NCBI RefSeq assembly: GCF_017996735.1
Contig: NZ_JAGOGJ010000018.1
Coordinates: forward strand, 1-64,000
Source: Niveispirillum sp.
GTDB taxonomy: Bacteria; Pseudomonadota; Alphaproteobacteria; Azospirillales; Azospirillaceae
Direction: 5' to 3'
DNA: 64,000 nucleotides
Part shown: positions 1 to 7,975 of the stretch, piece after piece
How positions within the stretch are numbered: the first letter of the stretch is position 1
Layout: every line of letters starts with the position of its first letter
The notes under the pieces: generated by a model
Database searches by the model: none
What the model was told of the DNA's origin: nothing
What the model saw: the letters and a program-made list of their open reading frames with translations, nothing else
Translations under genes and position numbers: made by a program

Positions 1-2
1 CC

Positions 3-185
3 TGGGTGATGCTGCCCTACTTGCCCGACTGGCGCTGGCTGCTGAACCGCCACGACACACCCTGGTACCCATCGGTACGCCTGTTTCGGCAGCCATCCTG
101 GGGCGACTGGACGGGGCTGGTACAGACAATGGCCAAAGCCCTGGCCGACCTCCGCAAAGCCGCACCAACAGGCAAACGCTCATGA
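3..185 (+). CDS. C-terminal end of a TPR-type protein (5' truncated)
   Basis: An open frame enters from the left edge and stops with TGA at 183-185, giving about 60 residues. The tryptophan- and proline-rich end (LPYLPDWRWLL, then PWYPSVRLFRQP and GDW) resembles the C-terminus of long alphaproteobacterial TPR proteins with a glycosyltransferase-like tail. That assignment rests on memory of the family end and on this short piece only; no TPR unit lies inside the window. It converges with the minus-strand gene ending at 356. Confidence 0.55.
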   Translation, partial: WVMLPYLPDWRWLLNRHDTPWYPSVRLFRQPSWGDWTGLVQTMAKALADLRKAAPTGKRS

Positions 186-297
186 ACAAACGCGGGCACA
201 GGATGGCCAGGTTGGGGATGGGTAACCTTTAGGCTTTGTCAGGTTCAGGTGGAATCGCAACGAGGCCCTCCACCGTGAATCTGGCAGACCCAAGCCA

Positions 298-324
298 CCG
301 GGCAGAGTTCAAGTTCCTGCCCGG
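298..324. terminator. Hairpin between convergent genes
   Basis: CCGGGCAG (298-305) pairs with CTGCCCGG (317-324) across an 11-nt loop. It lies between the end of the left-edge gene and the end of the minus-strand gene at 356, where a shared terminator would be expected. There is no T-tract on either side, so the call is weak. Confidence 0.3.
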
Positions 325-355
325 ATGGCTGCCGCCGTCCGGCGACTGACCGGGC

Positions 356-1366
356 TCAGCCCGGCTGTTCCTCCTGCACCAGGGCAGCGAAGCCAATGGC
401 CATGAAGGGAACCAGATCGAACAATACCCGGGTTTCCGGCAGCACACCGACAATGGGCAGGGATAGCACGATCAAGCCGTGGGCCAGCCCCAGGCCCAGA
501 TAGCGGCGACCGAACCGGCGGGCCAGCAGCCATGTCAATACCAGCGGACCCAGCAGCAGAACCACGATCAGGATATTGAATTCCAGCGTCGGTTGCAGGA
601 ACGCGTCGGCCAGATAGGCTATATTGTCCTGAACATGCGGGTGGAAGCTACGCCCCGCCATTTCCGGCATTCCGAACAGGTCGGGCCCGATCTCCTGTTT
701 CAACAGCGCGGCGCGCAGACCCTGTACCAGCGCCACCCCACCCACCAGACAGGCCAGCCCCGCCAGCAGCATCGGCAGGCGGGGACGGGCACGGTCCAGC
801 GCAGCAGTCAGCAAGGGGTATAGGATCATCCAGGCGGCGATGAAGAAGGCGCTTTCGCGGTTCAGGATCGACACGCAGAACAACCCTGTCATCCAACGCC
901 AATCCTTGCCGGCCAGAACAAAATAGCAAAACAGCGTAAATGACAGCAATTCACCGCTGTCCCAGATGTAATGCCAACGCCTGTTGATGAGGAACATGCA
1001 CAGGACATGGAAACACAGAAAGCCTATCCACGCAGCCTTTGCACCATGGAACCGGTATACGGTCACCAGCATTGCCAGTCCGGTCAGGAAATACAGGCCG
1101 ATAGTATAAAGGACGTGGGCGGCCTGGAAGCTGCCGACGGGGCCGGACAGCAATTGCACCATCCATGGCCCCAGTACGCGGCTTTGATAGACCAGCCAGT
1201 GCGGCGTGCCCGCCACCACCCCTTGCGCGGCGGCGATGGAATCCCCGTACCCGCCCCCCATGATGGTGGCGATCATGCGAAACTGGGCGATGGCCCCCAG
1301 CAAGGCCGCCAGGACCCACGATATGCCATGGATTTCGACAATGCGCAGAAAGGGCCGCCGATCCAT
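356..1366 (-). CDS. Polytopic inner-membrane protein, function unknown
   Basis: 336 residues if started at the ATG at 1366, which has a strong GGAGG four bases upstream; the frame is open further up, but without a comparable ribosome site. The protein is almost entirely hydrophobic, with about eight to nine predicted membrane segments. It contains YQSRVLGPW near residue 70 and an NRES motif followed by hydrophobic segments near residue 150. This layout recalls GT-C-type or EpsG-like polytopic proteins, but no catalytic motif could be identified. No operon partner is visible. The gene stands apart from the caspase island, separated from it by a transposase relic. Confidence 0.7.
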   Translation of the reverse strand: MDRRPFLRIVEIHGISWVLAALLGAIAQFRMIATIMGGGYGDSIAAAQGVVAGTPHWLVYQSRVLGPWMVQLLSGPVGSFQAAHVLYTIGLYFLTGLAMLVTVYRFHGAKAAWIGFLCFHVLCMFLINRRWHYIWDSGELLSFTLFCYFVLAGKDWRWMTGLFCVSILNRESAFFIAAWMILYPLLTAALDRARPRLPMLLAGLACLVGGVALVQGLRAALLKQEIGPDLFGMPEMAGRSFHPHVQDNIAYLADAFLQPTLEFNILIVVLLLGPLVLTWLLARRFGRRYLGLGLAHGLIVLSLPIVGVLPETRVLFDLVPFMAIGFAALVQEEQPG

Positions 1367-1496
1367 TTTTCCTCCATAGAGGGCAATTTCGCGGTCCGCG
1401 TCCAGCGCGCAATCCAATGCCCATAAGAACGCGCCACGCTATCGCCCCTGGCGTGGCCATTCAACATCCAACGGTGGTGCGGCGGATTTGGGCCGG

Positions 1497-1751
1497 CTTT
1501 CAAACGGTTTGGGCTGTATCACGGCCAGCACCGAAAGCCCGCTGAGCCTCACTCGCATGTATCTGATCAACAAGCAGTTCCAGAAGATGCCCCGTCATGG
1601 GGCACGCCATTGAGCGCAAGCGCGTGGACCGCTGATAGGCATGATGGGGCTGGCGGAAACCGATGACCGGCACGCCATATCCATGGCACCGGACATGATC
1701 CGTCTGCTTAACAGACTGGTGTGGGAACACCACCTGACATCCGATATCTGA
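1497..1751 (+). pseudogene. Decayed IS3-family transposase (OrfB) fragment
   Basis: The plus-strand frame starting at 1497 reads LSNGLGCITASTESPLSLTR and then MYLINKQFQKMPRHGARH. This matches the N-terminal part of IS3-family OrfB (ESPL..L..MRLIDEQF..TPFYGARQM). After an in-frame stop at 1611, a different frame gives ERKRVDR, matching the family's GRKRVRRLM. The first frame then continues LIGMMGLAE and, further on, DMIRLLNRLVWEHHLTSDI, comparable to RD.AI.RPNQVW.ADITYI. A stop, an internal deletion and a frameshift make it non-functional. No terminal inverted repeats or OrfA were recognised. It lies just left of the caspase island and may mark an old insertion or recombination boundary. Confidence 0.65.
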
Positions 1752-2042
1752 ATCCGCTTGCAATCCTGCTGATAGTCCTCTTTGGTTGTATGATTCTGAA
1801 AATTAGCCTGAAAACGCAGAAAATTGCTCTGGGATGCTTGGGATATTGTGTATTATATGTACCTATAACACCTTATAGCTATTTCATGGTCTCAAGTTGA
1901 TCCTGTGGGGGGTGATGTTCGGGCCATATACGCTGATATTGCGCCCGGTGCCGTTGGTCGTTCGCACCAAAACGGCTTCATTTCCACGAGCGGCTGTCGC
2001 GGTCGCTTCGAGCTGGCGCTGTGCCCGGCACCTGCTGCCGGT
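1752..2042. other. AT-richer intergenic region left of the caspase island
   Basis: About 290 bases without a credible gene. The stretch 1775-1890 is clearly AT-richer than its surroundings, with TATTGTGTATTATATG near 1843, and could hold promoters. Short frames in 1884-2075 on both strands have no ribosome site and no recognisable protein pattern. The region ends at the first copy of the island's 12-bp motif. Confidence 0.4.
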
Positions 2043-2054
2043 AACCATCCCGAC
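2043..2054 (+). promoter_or_regulatory. Island motif copy 1 (AACCATCCCGAC)
   Basis: A perfect AACCATCCCGAC, preceded by CCGGT, 41 bases before the ATG at 2096. The same or a one-base variant sequence occurs upstream of seven other genes of the island. It is probably a promoter element or operator; no conserved -10 box at a fixed distance was found. Confidence 0.6.
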
Positions 2055-2095
2055 AAGAAGGAAGATCCACTTCACCCGACAAGGGGACAGCGACC

Positions 2096-2641
2096 ATGTC
2101 CACGATCATCCGCACCATGTCCTGGGGACTTGCCCTCATGCTTGTACTCGGCCTCGCAGGCTGCGCTGGAAAGCAGCAGATTGCGGCCGGCCCGATCCTG
2201 CCAAGCAATCCCGCCGACCCGTTCAAGGTTTCACTGACCACCCCTCAACCCCAACCCCTGGTCGAAGGGGAGGGCATGCAGTTTGTTCTGCTCTCTGCCC
2301 TGGACGGTTACGCGCATCTTTATAATCTGCGCCAATCGGGGGATGTGCAAGTGCTGGCCGAGAACCTGCCCCTGGCGGCCCGTGTGCCCCGTTCCTACCC
2401 TTCGATTCAGGACGGGTTCGAATTGCGGGCGCAGGCCCCCGCCGGCCGGGACCAGATTGTGCTGGTCGTTACACGCTCTCCATTCAATGCCGGTGTTCTG
2501 CCCCCCGGACGCCGTCCCCCCGCCGCTACGGTCCAGACGCCGGAACAGGTTGCGACGCGGCTGCGCTCAATACTGGAGCGTCAGCCCGTTGATGGCTGGA
2601 GCCGAGACATCCTGGCGGTGGACGTTCTTGTCCGCCGCTGA
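2096..2641 (+). CDS. DUF4384-type lipoprotein
   Basis: 181 residues with a lipoprotein signal (lipobox LAGC, lipidated Cys23; Ala at +2 suggests the outer membrane). Residues about 45-130 fit the DUF4384 pattern seen repeatedly in this island: DGYAHLYNL, a short acidic turn, a proline-rich stretch, then a hydrophobic strand (QIVLVVTRSPF). DUF4384 is often found beside or fused to caspase-like domains; its molecular role is not established. AAGGGG precedes the ATG. It heads a unit with the DUF4384 gene at 2678 and the caspase at 3795, under motif copy 1. The family call rests on pattern only. Confidence 0.75.
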   Translation: MSTIIRTMSWGLALMLVLGLAGCAGKQQIAAGPILPSNPADPFKVSLTTPQPQPLVEGEGMQFVLLSALDGYAHLYNLRQSGDVQVLAENLPLAARVPRSYPSIQDGFELRAQAPAGRDQIVLVVTRSPFNAGVLPPGRRPPAATVQTPEQVATRLRSILERQPVDGWSRDILAVDVLVRR

Positions 2642-2677
2642 CCTTCACCAGAACGCCAGCAATCCGGGAGCCCTAGC

Positions 2678-3757
2678 ATGAAACACCCTTATCCCGTCTC
2701 TCTTGCGGCCTTGTTGATGGCTATGTCCGTTGCGGCGCTGCCGGCATTCGGAAGCCTTGTCCAACTGCCGCCCATGGAAAGCACGGCGGGCATCGTCCAA
2801 GCCCCGCCGTCGGGCGCGCCGCTGGCCAAGGCAGCAGAGCCGGTACGGCTGGAACTGGTGCCCACCGCCCCGAGCGCGGGTGCCCCAGCCGGAGAGGCAA
2901 CGCCCGCTGATCTGGCCCTTTTTGTCGAGGGAGCGGTGCGTGACATTCTGGGCAATGCCACGGGCGTGGCGCTGTTGACCGAGGTTACGGTACCGCCGCC
3001 GGTCGCCGGTATGGCCAAAAATCTGGTGGCGGAGCCCCTGCCGGCCCGCGCCACCGTGCGTCTTTCCCTGTCTGGTGTGATGGCAGGGCAGGGCGGGGGG
3101 CACCACTTGCCTGTGACATTGGAGGTGCAGCGCGAGGGGAAGGCGCCGGTACGGGAGAGTTTCCGTGTGCTGCCGGCCCAGCGTGACAAGGCCGTGGCGG
3201 GTTTCCGCACCTTCCTGGCCCGTCATTTGCCCTTGGGGGCCCCGGTGGCGGTGCCATCCGCACCGGCCACCGCCACATCTGCCGCTGCTGCCCCGCGCCT
3301 GGGTCCGGTAAAGCCGGTCCTGCGCCTTTGGATGGATAACAGCGACGGCGGCACCGTCACTCTCCGCTCCAAGCTTGTCATCTACTGGCAGGCCAGCCAT
3401 AGCGGTTATGTCAGCCTATATCATTTCGATGCCGGTGGTGGCGTGGAACGCGCCTTCCCCACCCGGCAGATGCCGGAAAACTTTGTGGAGGCGGGGCGGA
3501 TATATCGCTTTCCGGCAAGCGGCCACCTGACCCTGGACGGTCCCGCCGGGCCCCAGAGCTTCCGTGCGGTCATGACGCTCTACCCATCCAACACCAGCCG
3601 GCAGCAGCCCGATGGCCTGTCGTTCCGGGGAGAGCCGCTGCGCGTGATCCCGACCCATTACCCCATGCTTTTTGCCAACGAGGATATGAGCCGGATATTC
3701 GCATTGCCCGGTCATCTCTACACGGAATCGCAACTGCCTTTTGTCCTGAAGCCCTGA
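2678..3757 (+). CDS. Exported protein with C-terminal DUF4384 domain
   Basis: 359 residues, beginning with a Sec signal peptide of about 23 residues. Residues about 65-170 form an alanine/valine-rich domain that I do not recognise. Residues about 215-330 follow the DUF4384 pattern: SGYVSLYHFDAGG, then AFPTRQMPENF, AGRIYRFP, and a final strand FRAVMTLYPS. It lies 36 bases after the lipoprotein gene and 37 bases before the caspase gene, all on the plus strand. It is probably a periplasmic partner of the caspases, inferred from context only. Confidence 0.75.
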   Translation: MKHPYPVSLAALLMAMSVAALPAFGSLVQLPPMESTAGIVQAPPSGAPLAKAAEPVRLELVPTAPSAGAPAGEATPADLALFVEGAVRDILGNATGVALLTEVTVPPPVAGMAKNLVAEPLPARATVRLSLSGVMAGQGGGHHLPVTLEVQREGKAPVRESFRVLPAQRDKAVAGFRTFLARHLPLGAPVAVPSAPATATSAAAAPRLGPVKPVLRLWMDNSDGGTVTLRSKLVIYWQASHSGYVSLYHFDAGGGVERAFPTRQMPENFVEAGRIYRFPASGHLTLDGPAGPQSFRAVMTLYPSNTSRQQPDGLSFRGEPLRVIPTHYPMLFANEDMSRIFALPGHLYTESQLPFVLKP

Positions 3758-3794
3758 ACCGTCCGCCGTCACGCCAGAAAAAAAGGGGATATCC

Positions 3795-5174
3795 ATGGCC
3801 CGACGCATCACGGCCCTGAAAGCCGCCTTCCTTGCCGCTGCCCTGCTGGGCACCACCACAGCCGGGGCCCAGACCAAGGACATCAATGTCCTGCCCAGCA
3901 ATACCAGCCCCACTGTCCGTCTGGATATCAAGATCAGCAGCCGGGTGCTGCGGGTCGGGGACGACGTCAAGATCTGCTTCACATCCAGCCGGAGCGGCTA
4001 TACCAGCCTGTGGAATATCGGCACCTCGGGGCGCGTGGCCCGTATTCACCCCTTCACTGCGGACGCGGCTCCCCACGAGATGGAAGCCGGGCGCGAGACC
4101 TGCGCCGGCGCCGCCACCGATGCCTATCGTTTCAAGGTCGGGGGGCCGCCGGGCCTGGAGGAGACCTATCTCCTGTTTACTGAAAGCGCCGACACCCAGC
4201 CCAAACAACTGAGCTATGCCGATGTCAGCGGCATTTCAAAGGACCTGATGGTGGTCCAGCGCGAGGCCCCGAGCCGGTGGGCCACCGCCAAGGTCAGCTA
4301 CGAGATCGTGCCGCAGAGCGGCCCCGTGGCCCCTCCGGCGCCGCCCCCGCCGCCCCCGGCGCCGGCTGCACCGGCCCGCAAGACCTGGATCATCTCCATG
4401 GGGGCCGATACACAGGGCCTCACCAAAACCAATTACGACGCCTCGCGCTTTGTCGACGCGGCCAGCCGCCTGTTCGCTGTCCCGGCTGCCAATGTCCGTC
4501 TGACACGGAACACCAGCAAGGATCAGTTCCGCGACAATATGGCGTGGCTTGCCCGCAATGCGGGACCAGACGATCTGGTTTTCATCTTCTTTTCTGGTCA
4601 CGGCTACACGATGAAGGACGATAATGGTGATGAAAGCGACGGCCTTGACGAAATGTTCGTCACCCAGGACGTCGAAGGGGCAAGCCGCATCAGCCGTGAC
4701 ATCCTGGTATCGGACGACGAATTCGCCATCTGGTCGCGTGCCATCCGGGCCCGGAACCTGATCGCGGTGCTGGATACATGTCATTCTGGTGGCCTGCACA
4801 AAAGCATCGCAGGCACCCCGACCGGGGCCAAGGCAAAGTCCTTCGATGCTGACGTCTGGGAGGCTGACCGGGCGCCGGCTGCGACCGCCAAGTCGGCGTT
4901 CGGAGAAGAGCCGGAGACAACCGCCAAGGCCATGACCGATGGCATTCGTGGTGTGGTGATCGCTGCAGCGGAGGAGGCACAGGCCGCGTTGGAAGGGCCG
5001 GAGGGGGGCTTGTTCACGGTGGCTTTGCTAAAATCCTGGTCGTCCGGCCAGACGGGCAACCTGGGGCAATCCTATGACCAGGCCCGGGCCGCGACCTACG
5101 AACGCAGCCGCCGCCAGCAGCAACCCAGTCTGGCGGGTGATCGCACCATTCTGGACGGTGTGAGCCTGCGCTGA
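3795..5174 (+). CDS. Exported DUF4384-caspase (peptidase C14) protein
   Basis: 459 residues: signal peptide (1-25), DUF4384 domain (about 35-160, with SGYTSLWNIGTSGRV), a proline-rich linker (about 176-192) and a caspase-like domain (about 195-455). The catalytic pair is visible: His269 in FFSGHG and Cys329 in LDTCHSGG. An acidic stretch after the His (KDDNGDESDG) resembles the calcium-type loop of metacaspase-like proteins. AAGGGG lies upstream of the ATG. It is the third gene of the unit starting at 2096, and motif copy 2 overlaps its stop codon. Periplasmic cysteine peptidase activity is inferred from motifs. Confidence 0.85.
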   Translation: MARRITALKAAFLAAALLGTTTAGAQTKDINVLPSNTSPTVRLDIKISSRVLRVGDDVKICFTSSRSGYTSLWNIGTSGRVARIHPFTADAAPHEMEAGRETCAGAATDAYRFKVGGPPGLEETYLLFTESADTQPKQLSYADVSGISKDLMVVQREAPSRWATAKVSYEIVPQSGPVAPPAPPPPPPAPAAPARKTWIISMGADTQGLTKTNYDASRFVDAASRLFAVPAANVRLTRNTSKDQFRDNMAWLARNAGPDDLVFIFFSGHGYTMKDDNGDESDGLDEMFVTQDVEGASRISRDILVSDDEFAIWSRAIRARNLIAVLDTCHSGGLHKSIAGTPTGAKAKSFDADVWEADRAPAATAKSAFGEEPETTAKAMTDGIRGVVIAAAEEAQAALEGPEGGLFTVALLKSWSSGQTGNLGQSYDQARAATYERSRRQQQPSLAGDRTILDGVSLR

Positions 5175-5185
5175 ACCATCCCGAC
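5174..5185 (+). promoter_or_regulatory. Island motif copy 2 (AACCATCCCGAC)
   Basis: A perfect copy that overlaps the stop codon of the caspase gene and lies 66 bases before the ATG at 5252. A hairpin (CCTCCCCC 5210-5217, GGGGGAGG 5221-5228) follows in the leader, so this copy may start a separate transcript inside the gene row. Confidence 0.6.
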
Positions 5186-5251
5186 AGGATGGATGAGCTG
5201 AAAACGGCGCCTCCCCCATGGGGGGAGGTCTGCCCTGGCAAGGAGAATCCG

Positions 5252-6394
5252 ATGGCCGTCCCCAACCGTGCGCTTCCGTTCCTGCTGGTCGCCTCGGCGC
5301 TGGCCTTACCGGCCCTGGCGGATCTCGGCAGTTCGATCCCGGCCACACCCCCACCGGTGCCCGCACAAGCAGTGGCCGGTGAACCCGGCGTCAGAGACCT
5401 GACACCAGTTCAGCGGCCCGTCGCCACCCTGGCTGCCCCTGCCGCGGATCTTGCGGTGACGGCCTGGGTGGATCATGAGGATAATGTCTATCGCACGGGC
5501 GATGACCTGACCCTTTATGTGAAAACCAGCAAGGATGCCCATGTCACCGTTCTGGATGTGGGCAGCTCTGGCCAGATGCATGTGGTGTTTCCCAATCAGC
5601 ACCAGCCTGACGGTTTCGTGAAAGCCGGCAAGGTGATGGTGCTGCCCGGGCGGGACGCGCCGTTCCGGTTCAAGGTTTCGCCGCCTGTGGGCACCAATGT
5701 CCTCAAGATCATTGCCACCAGTTCCCCGATCGCCCTGTTCAAGCCTGGGCAGTTGAGCGATGCCGGGCCGTTCAAGTCGGTTGCGGGGACGCCCGAGCAA
5801 CTGGCCGGAGACCTGAAATCCGTCTTGAGCGACAAGAAAGGGCAGTGGGCTCAATATACGAAGATCTTTCGGATCGCCGAGCCAAAGCCGCAGGAGAGCA
5901 AGCCGATGCCCGTGGCGGCTGCGACACCGGCGTCTGGCTTGTTGCAGGTGGCACCGCCCGCCGGGTCTTTTGCCCTGCGCCTGACGACGGACCGGCCGCG
6001 TTACCGGTTGGGGGAGAATGTCCGCGTCACGGTAGGTAGTGACCGCGACTGCCATCTGACCCTGCTGGATGCCGGCACATCCGGAAAGGTGACGGTGGTC
6101 TTCCCCAACCGCTTCCAGCCGCAGACCCTGCTGCGGGCCGGCCAGACGGTCAGCGTGCCGGCGGCTGGTGCCGCTTTCGATTTCCGCGCTGCTGGCCCGG
6201 CGGGTACGGAGGCGCTGGTCGCCATCTGCCGGCCGACACCGGAGCCGCTACTGGGATCAGCCTATGATTTCACGCGGACGCCGTTCATGTCACTGGGGGA
6301 CAGTTCGCTGGTGGTGAAGGATCTGGCGACGGTCATGGCCGGTTCGACATCCGGGGTCGGCCATGCGGCGGTCTCTTTCCAGATCCTGCCCTGA
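5252..6394 (+). CDS. Exported protein with two DUF4384 domains
   Basis: 380 residues from the ATG at 5252, chosen because AAGGAG stands before it and a signal peptide (about 22 residues) begins directly; the frame is open upstream to 5189. Two copies of the DUF4384 pattern are plain: one at about 70-190 (AHVTVLDVGSSGQMHVVFPN) and one at about 245-355 (CHLTLLDAGTSGKVTVVFPN). Their close similarity points to an internal duplication. The gene has its own motif copy and ends at a strong hairpin, so it may be monocistronic. No enzymatic motif is present; a binding or scaffold role towards the caspases is a guess. Confidence 0.8.
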   Translation: MAVPNRALPFLLVASALALPALADLGSSIPATPPPVPAQAVAGEPGVRDLTPVQRPVATLAAPAADLAVTAWVDHEDNVYRTGDDLTLYVKTSKDAHVTVLDVGSSGQMHVVFPNQHQPDGFVKAGKVMVLPGRDAPFRFKVSPPVGTNVLKIIATSSPIALFKPGQLSDAGPFKSVAGTPEQLAGDLKSVLSDKKGQWAQYTKIFRIAEPKPQESKPMPVAAATPASGLLQVAPPAGSFALRLTTDRPRYRLGENVRVTVGSDRDCHLTLLDAGTSGKVTVVFPNRFQPQTLLRAGQTVSVPAAGAAFDFRAAGPAGTEALVAICRPTPEPLLGSAYDFTRTPFMSLGDSSLVVKDLATVMAGSTSGVGHAAVSFQILP

Positions 6395-6399
6395 TGGTC

Positions 6400-6435
6400 T
6401 GGTTCCCTCCGCGATCGCGGTAGCGGAGGGAACCA
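6400..6435. terminator. Strong hairpin after the double-DUF4384 gene
   Basis: A perfect 13-bp stem (TGGTTCCCTCCGC at 6400-6412 with GCGGAGGGAACCA at 6423-6435) and a 10-nt loop, six bases after the stop codon. No T-tract follows on the plus strand, but position and stability fit a transcript end. Confidence 0.6.
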
Positions 6436-6492
6436 AACCCGACGCCGGGATTGCTCGATATCCATCGGATTTTGCATACATCAGTATGAATG

Positions 6493-6526
6493 TCTGAATC
6501 AAAAGAAATACACTTTTTGATTCAGA
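6493..6526. promoter_or_regulatory. 12-bp perfect inverted repeat upstream of a caspase gene
   Basis: TCTGAATCAAAA (6493-6504) and TTTTGATTCAGA (6515-6526) are perfect complements separated by 10 bases. It lies about 70 bases before the caspase-PDZ gene at 6599, a unit that lacks the island motif. It could be an operator for a dimeric repressor or an RNA hairpin. Confidence 0.45.
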
Positions 6527-6598
6527 TTCCTGGTGAGAATTAATCTTTTGGTGATAATCTCATCCGACTTCAAGCATATAGGCGAGGGGGACGTCTTG

Positions 6599-7921
6599 AT
6601 GCTGCCCAAGTCATTTATCGCGTTTCTACTCCTTCCTTTTTTCCTGACGGCGTCGCCCGCCCTCGCCGAAAAGCGGGTGGCGCTGATTGTCGGCATCAAC
6701 GACTATACGAACCTCAACCATCTGCAGAAGGCCCGTGCCGATGCGGACGCCTTTTCGGCGCTGCTGGCCCGGCCGGAATTCGGCTTCAAGGTTTCCAAAC
6801 TCCTGGATCCGGACCGCGAGAAGCTGCGGGATGCGTTCGCCCAGTTTCTGGTCGAGGCGGCGGATGCCGATGTTGCGTTGATGCACTTTTCCGGGCACGG
6901 GGTGGAGGTTGCGGGGCAGAACAAGCTGCTGGCTGCGGATTTCCCGGATATCACCACGCGGCAGGAACAGTCGGCGCAACTGGTGTTGCGAAGCGATGGG
7001 TTCGATATTGACGATCTGGTGGCGCAGATCAAGGAGGCGGGGGCCCGGTCCACCGTCCTGATCGTGGATGCCTGTCGTGAAAATCCGTTCAAAAAGTCGA
7101 AAAGCCGCTCTCTGGTTGGAAGCCGAGGGTTGGGCCAGATCGCGCCCCGGGACCGCACCTATATCGCCTATTCCGCAGGGGCGGGGGAACTGGCCCTCGA
7201 CCGGTTGAACGATGCCGACCGGGAACCCACCAGCGTTTTCATGCGCTACCTGTTGCCGGAACTGCAGGTGCCCGGCCGTACCCTTGACGAAGCGGTCAAG
7301 GCAGCGCGGCGCACGGTTAATAGTGTGGCGCGGGAGCAGGCATCGCATAACCAGACCCCGGCCATTTATGACCAGTCGCTTGACCCGATCTACCTGAATC
7401 TGGCTGCCGCGAAGGCGCCGCCAACGCCCAGTTACGTTCCTCCGCCGCCTGTCGCTATCTCGCCTGATGAGATGGCGTGCCGGAGCCTGCAGGACGCCAG
7501 GACGGCGGAACCGTTCGAACTCTATCTGCGCCGGTTTCCCAACGGTATGTGCCGGGATTTCGCGGATATACAAGTATCCAGCTTCCGACCCGTGCCGAAG
7601 CCGGCTGTTCCCGCGCCCGCCCCGTCCTTGCCGGCGCCGTCGGGCACAGCGGCGGGTGAGTATATCGAAGCGCTGGGCATTCAGGTCTCGCCACTTGGCG
7701 ACGGGACGGGTGCCTTCAAGATCGATAGCATCACCAATCGGTCGCCGGTGCTGGGCAGTCTGTTCCTGGGGGATGTGATCCTGAAGGTCAATTACGCCGA
7801 TCCGGAGCCTGGCAAGACGCCACGTACTGTGCTAGAAAATGCTATTCTTGAGAAGAAAAGAATAAATCTTCTCGTGAAACGTGGAAACGCAACCGAATCT
7901 GTTTCGGTGCGGGCGCGGTAG
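6599..7921 (+). CDS. Exported caspase-PDZ fusion protein
   Basis: 440 residues from the ATG at 6599, chosen for the GAGGGGG upstream and for the signal peptide (1-23) that starts there; an upstream ATG at 6533 has neither. The caspase-like domain (about 25-265) has His100 in HFSGHG and Cys159 in VDACREN. A proline-rich linker follows (about 270-350), then a C-terminal PDZ-like domain (about 355-440: LGIQVSPLGDG, then NRSPVLGSLFLGDVILKVN). A PDZ domain on a periplasmic protease usually binds C-termini or regulates activity, as in DegP. The last hundred bases are AT-richer, with rarer codons. It is followed by the CsgG-like gene at 7976. Confidence 0.85.
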   Translation: MLPKSFIAFLLLPFFLTASPALAEKRVALIVGINDYTNLNHLQKARADADAFSALLARPEFGFKVSKLLDPDREKLRDAFAQFLVEAADADVALMHFSGHGVEVAGQNKLLAADFPDITTRQEQSAQLVLRSDGFDIDDLVAQIKEAGARSTVLIVDACRENPFKKSKSRSLVGSRGLGQIAPRDRTYIAYSAGAGELALDRLNDADREPTSVFMRYLLPELQVPGRTLDEAVKAARRTVNSVAREQASHNQTPAIYDQSLDPIYLNLAAAKAPPTPSYVPPPPVAISPDEMACRSLQDARTAEPFELYLRRFPNGMCRDFADIQVSSFRPVPKPAVPAPAPSLPAPSGTAAGEYIEALGIQVSPLGDGTGAFKIDSITNRSPVLGSLFLGDVILKVNYADPEPGKTPRTVLENAILEKKRINLLVKRGNATESVSVRAR

Positions 7922-7975
7922 ACCGGTTTTAATTTCTGATCACTGGCAGTTTTCTGGAAATCATGAGGGGGAAAA

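Noticed and set aside
1500-1763. 87-codon minus-strand frame
   Set aside because: It is the shadow of the decayed IS3 transposase read on the plus strand.
2043-2066. Reading the 12-bp motif as a sigma-54 (-24/-12) or FliA promoter
   Set aside because: Neither GG-N10-GC spacing in the right strand nor a GCCGATAA-type element is conserved among the copies.
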